5,520 nucleotides of DNA from a bacterium. Its GTDB lineage: Bacteria > Chloroflexota > Dormibacteria > UBA8260 > Bog-877. Location: positions 1-5,520 of the forward strand of contig JAJYWM010000049.1 in assembly GCA_021791455.1 (NCBI GenBank), in the 5' to 3' direction. The notes beneath the pieces are model-generated. The model saw nothing but the letters and a program-made list of their open reading frames with translations. It was not told the DNA's origin and did no database searches. Positions 5,268-5,520 of the stretch are shown piece after piece (the stretch's first letter is position 1; the number at the start of each line of letters is the position of its first letter). The translations under genes were made by a program, and so were the position numbers.

Positions 5268-5270
5268 TTG

Positions 5271-5345
5271 CGCCAGAGTTTCGGTTCGCGGGGCCCGTGG
5301 CGTTCCCGTCCCATGCTCTGGCGGCCGGCTCTGCCTCCGCCACGG
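5271..5345. repeat. Two interleaved 8-bp perfect inverted repeats between integrase and regulator
   Basis: CGCCAGAG (5271-5278) pairs with CTCTGGCG (5316-5323), and CCGTGGCG (5295-5302) pairs with CGCCACGG (5338-5345). The two pairs are interleaved, so in RNA they could form either hairpin or a pseudoknot, while in DNA they are two nested dyads. They lie just after the integrase stop (minus strand) and just before the GntR promoter. Possible roles are integrase terminator, att-site or arm-binding sites, or regulator sites; none is established by the sequence. Confidence 0.4.
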
Positions 5346-5383
5346 TGCCCCCCCGACTCAGGCGCCATCGAGGGATTGAGCTG

Positions 5384-5520
5384 TCACCCGAGCAGTGTGG
5401 CTATCGATTGCGCCGCGGCGCGCTGCATGGTCTCGGTTACGTGGGAGTACCGATCCAGGGTAATCGCTACCGTGGCGTGCCCGAGCATCTCGCTGGCCAC
5501 CTTGGGGTGAACCCCCTGGC
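5384..5520 (-). CDS. Tyrosine recombinase / integrase, C-terminal fragment cut by window edge
   Basis: Only the last 44 codons are in the window; the gene continues past 5520. The fragment opens QGVHPKVASEMLGHATV, followed by AITLDRYSHVTETM, and ends SIATLLG before TGA (5384-5386). LGH-x5-T-x2-Y-x-H is the signature of the C-terminal catalytic box of phage-type integrases and Xer-like recombinases: the His of LGH and the nucleophilic Tyr of RYSHV (fragment residue 24) are both present. The catalytic Arg and HxxR boxes would be upstream, outside the window. It reads in the same direction as the GntR regulator but is separated from it by 128 bp holding its own promoter. Such integrases drive site-specific integration of phages and integrative elements. 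The 3' end appears intact. Confidence 0.88.
   Translation of the reverse strand, partial: QGVHPKVASEMLGHATVAITLDRYSHVTETMQRAAAQSIATLLG

Noticed and set aside
5284..5296. GGTTCGCGG-like string resembling a tRNA T-arm near the integrase
   Set aside because: No matching acceptor, anticodon or D-arm could be built around it on either strand, so I do not call a tRNA or tRNA fragment.
5268..5510. 80-codon plus-strand frame at the right edge
   Set aside because: The minus strand of 5384-5520 encodes an unmistakable tyrosine-recombinase C-terminus, so this frame is its shadow.

Overview
The window looks like an accessory stretch of a high-GC actinobacterial chromosome. The base composition, the GTG starts, a probably leaderless regulator transcript and the style of the IS21, ISL3 and tyrosine-recombinase proteins all point that way. 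I cannot name the genus. No rRNA, tRNA or CRISPR array is visible.

Layout. (1) Positions 1 to about 1974 are the right-hand part of an IS21-family insertion sequence. It holds a decayed 3' part of istA, an intact istB coupled to it by an ATGA overlap, a pyrimidine-rich non-coding tail, and a right end made of 23-bp tandem repeats closed by a 14-bp perfect palindrome. (2) A 95-bp spacer full of small inverted repeats leads into a small lipoprotein gene (2070-2516, +). (3) Exactly at that gene's stop codon sits a complete ISL3-family element, 2517-3895. It has imperfect 24-bp terminal inverted repeats (18/24 matches), an intact 413-aa DDE transposase and a perfect 8-bp target duplication, GGAAATAG. 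The duplicated 8 bp include the TAG stop, so the lipoprotein reading frame was not damaged. (4) A 118-bp convergent intergenic region with inverted repeats follows. (5) On the minus strand, a two-gene unit runs from a YtrA-type GntR regulator (5255 to 4893) into a single-pass membrane protein with a large, four-cysteine extracytoplasmic domain (4888 to 4022). The regulator has a consensus TATAAT only 6 nt before its ATG. (6) The right edge holds the last 44 codons of a tyrosine recombinase/integrase (minus strand, stop at 5384-5386), including its LGH...T..Y.H active-site segment.

How it fits together. The host-type genes are the lipoprotein, the membrane protein and the GntR regulator. They use visibly more A/T-ending codons than the IS genes. 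A phage- or integrative-element-type integrase lies directly upstream of the regulator, and two insertion sequences lie on the other side, so this may be the edge of an integrated element that has collected IS insertions. The most distinctive non-mobile unit is the GntR/membrane-protein pair: YtrA-type regulators usually sit with ABC transporters, and none is present here. I do not see a clearly new defence or biosynthetic system within these 5.5 kb.
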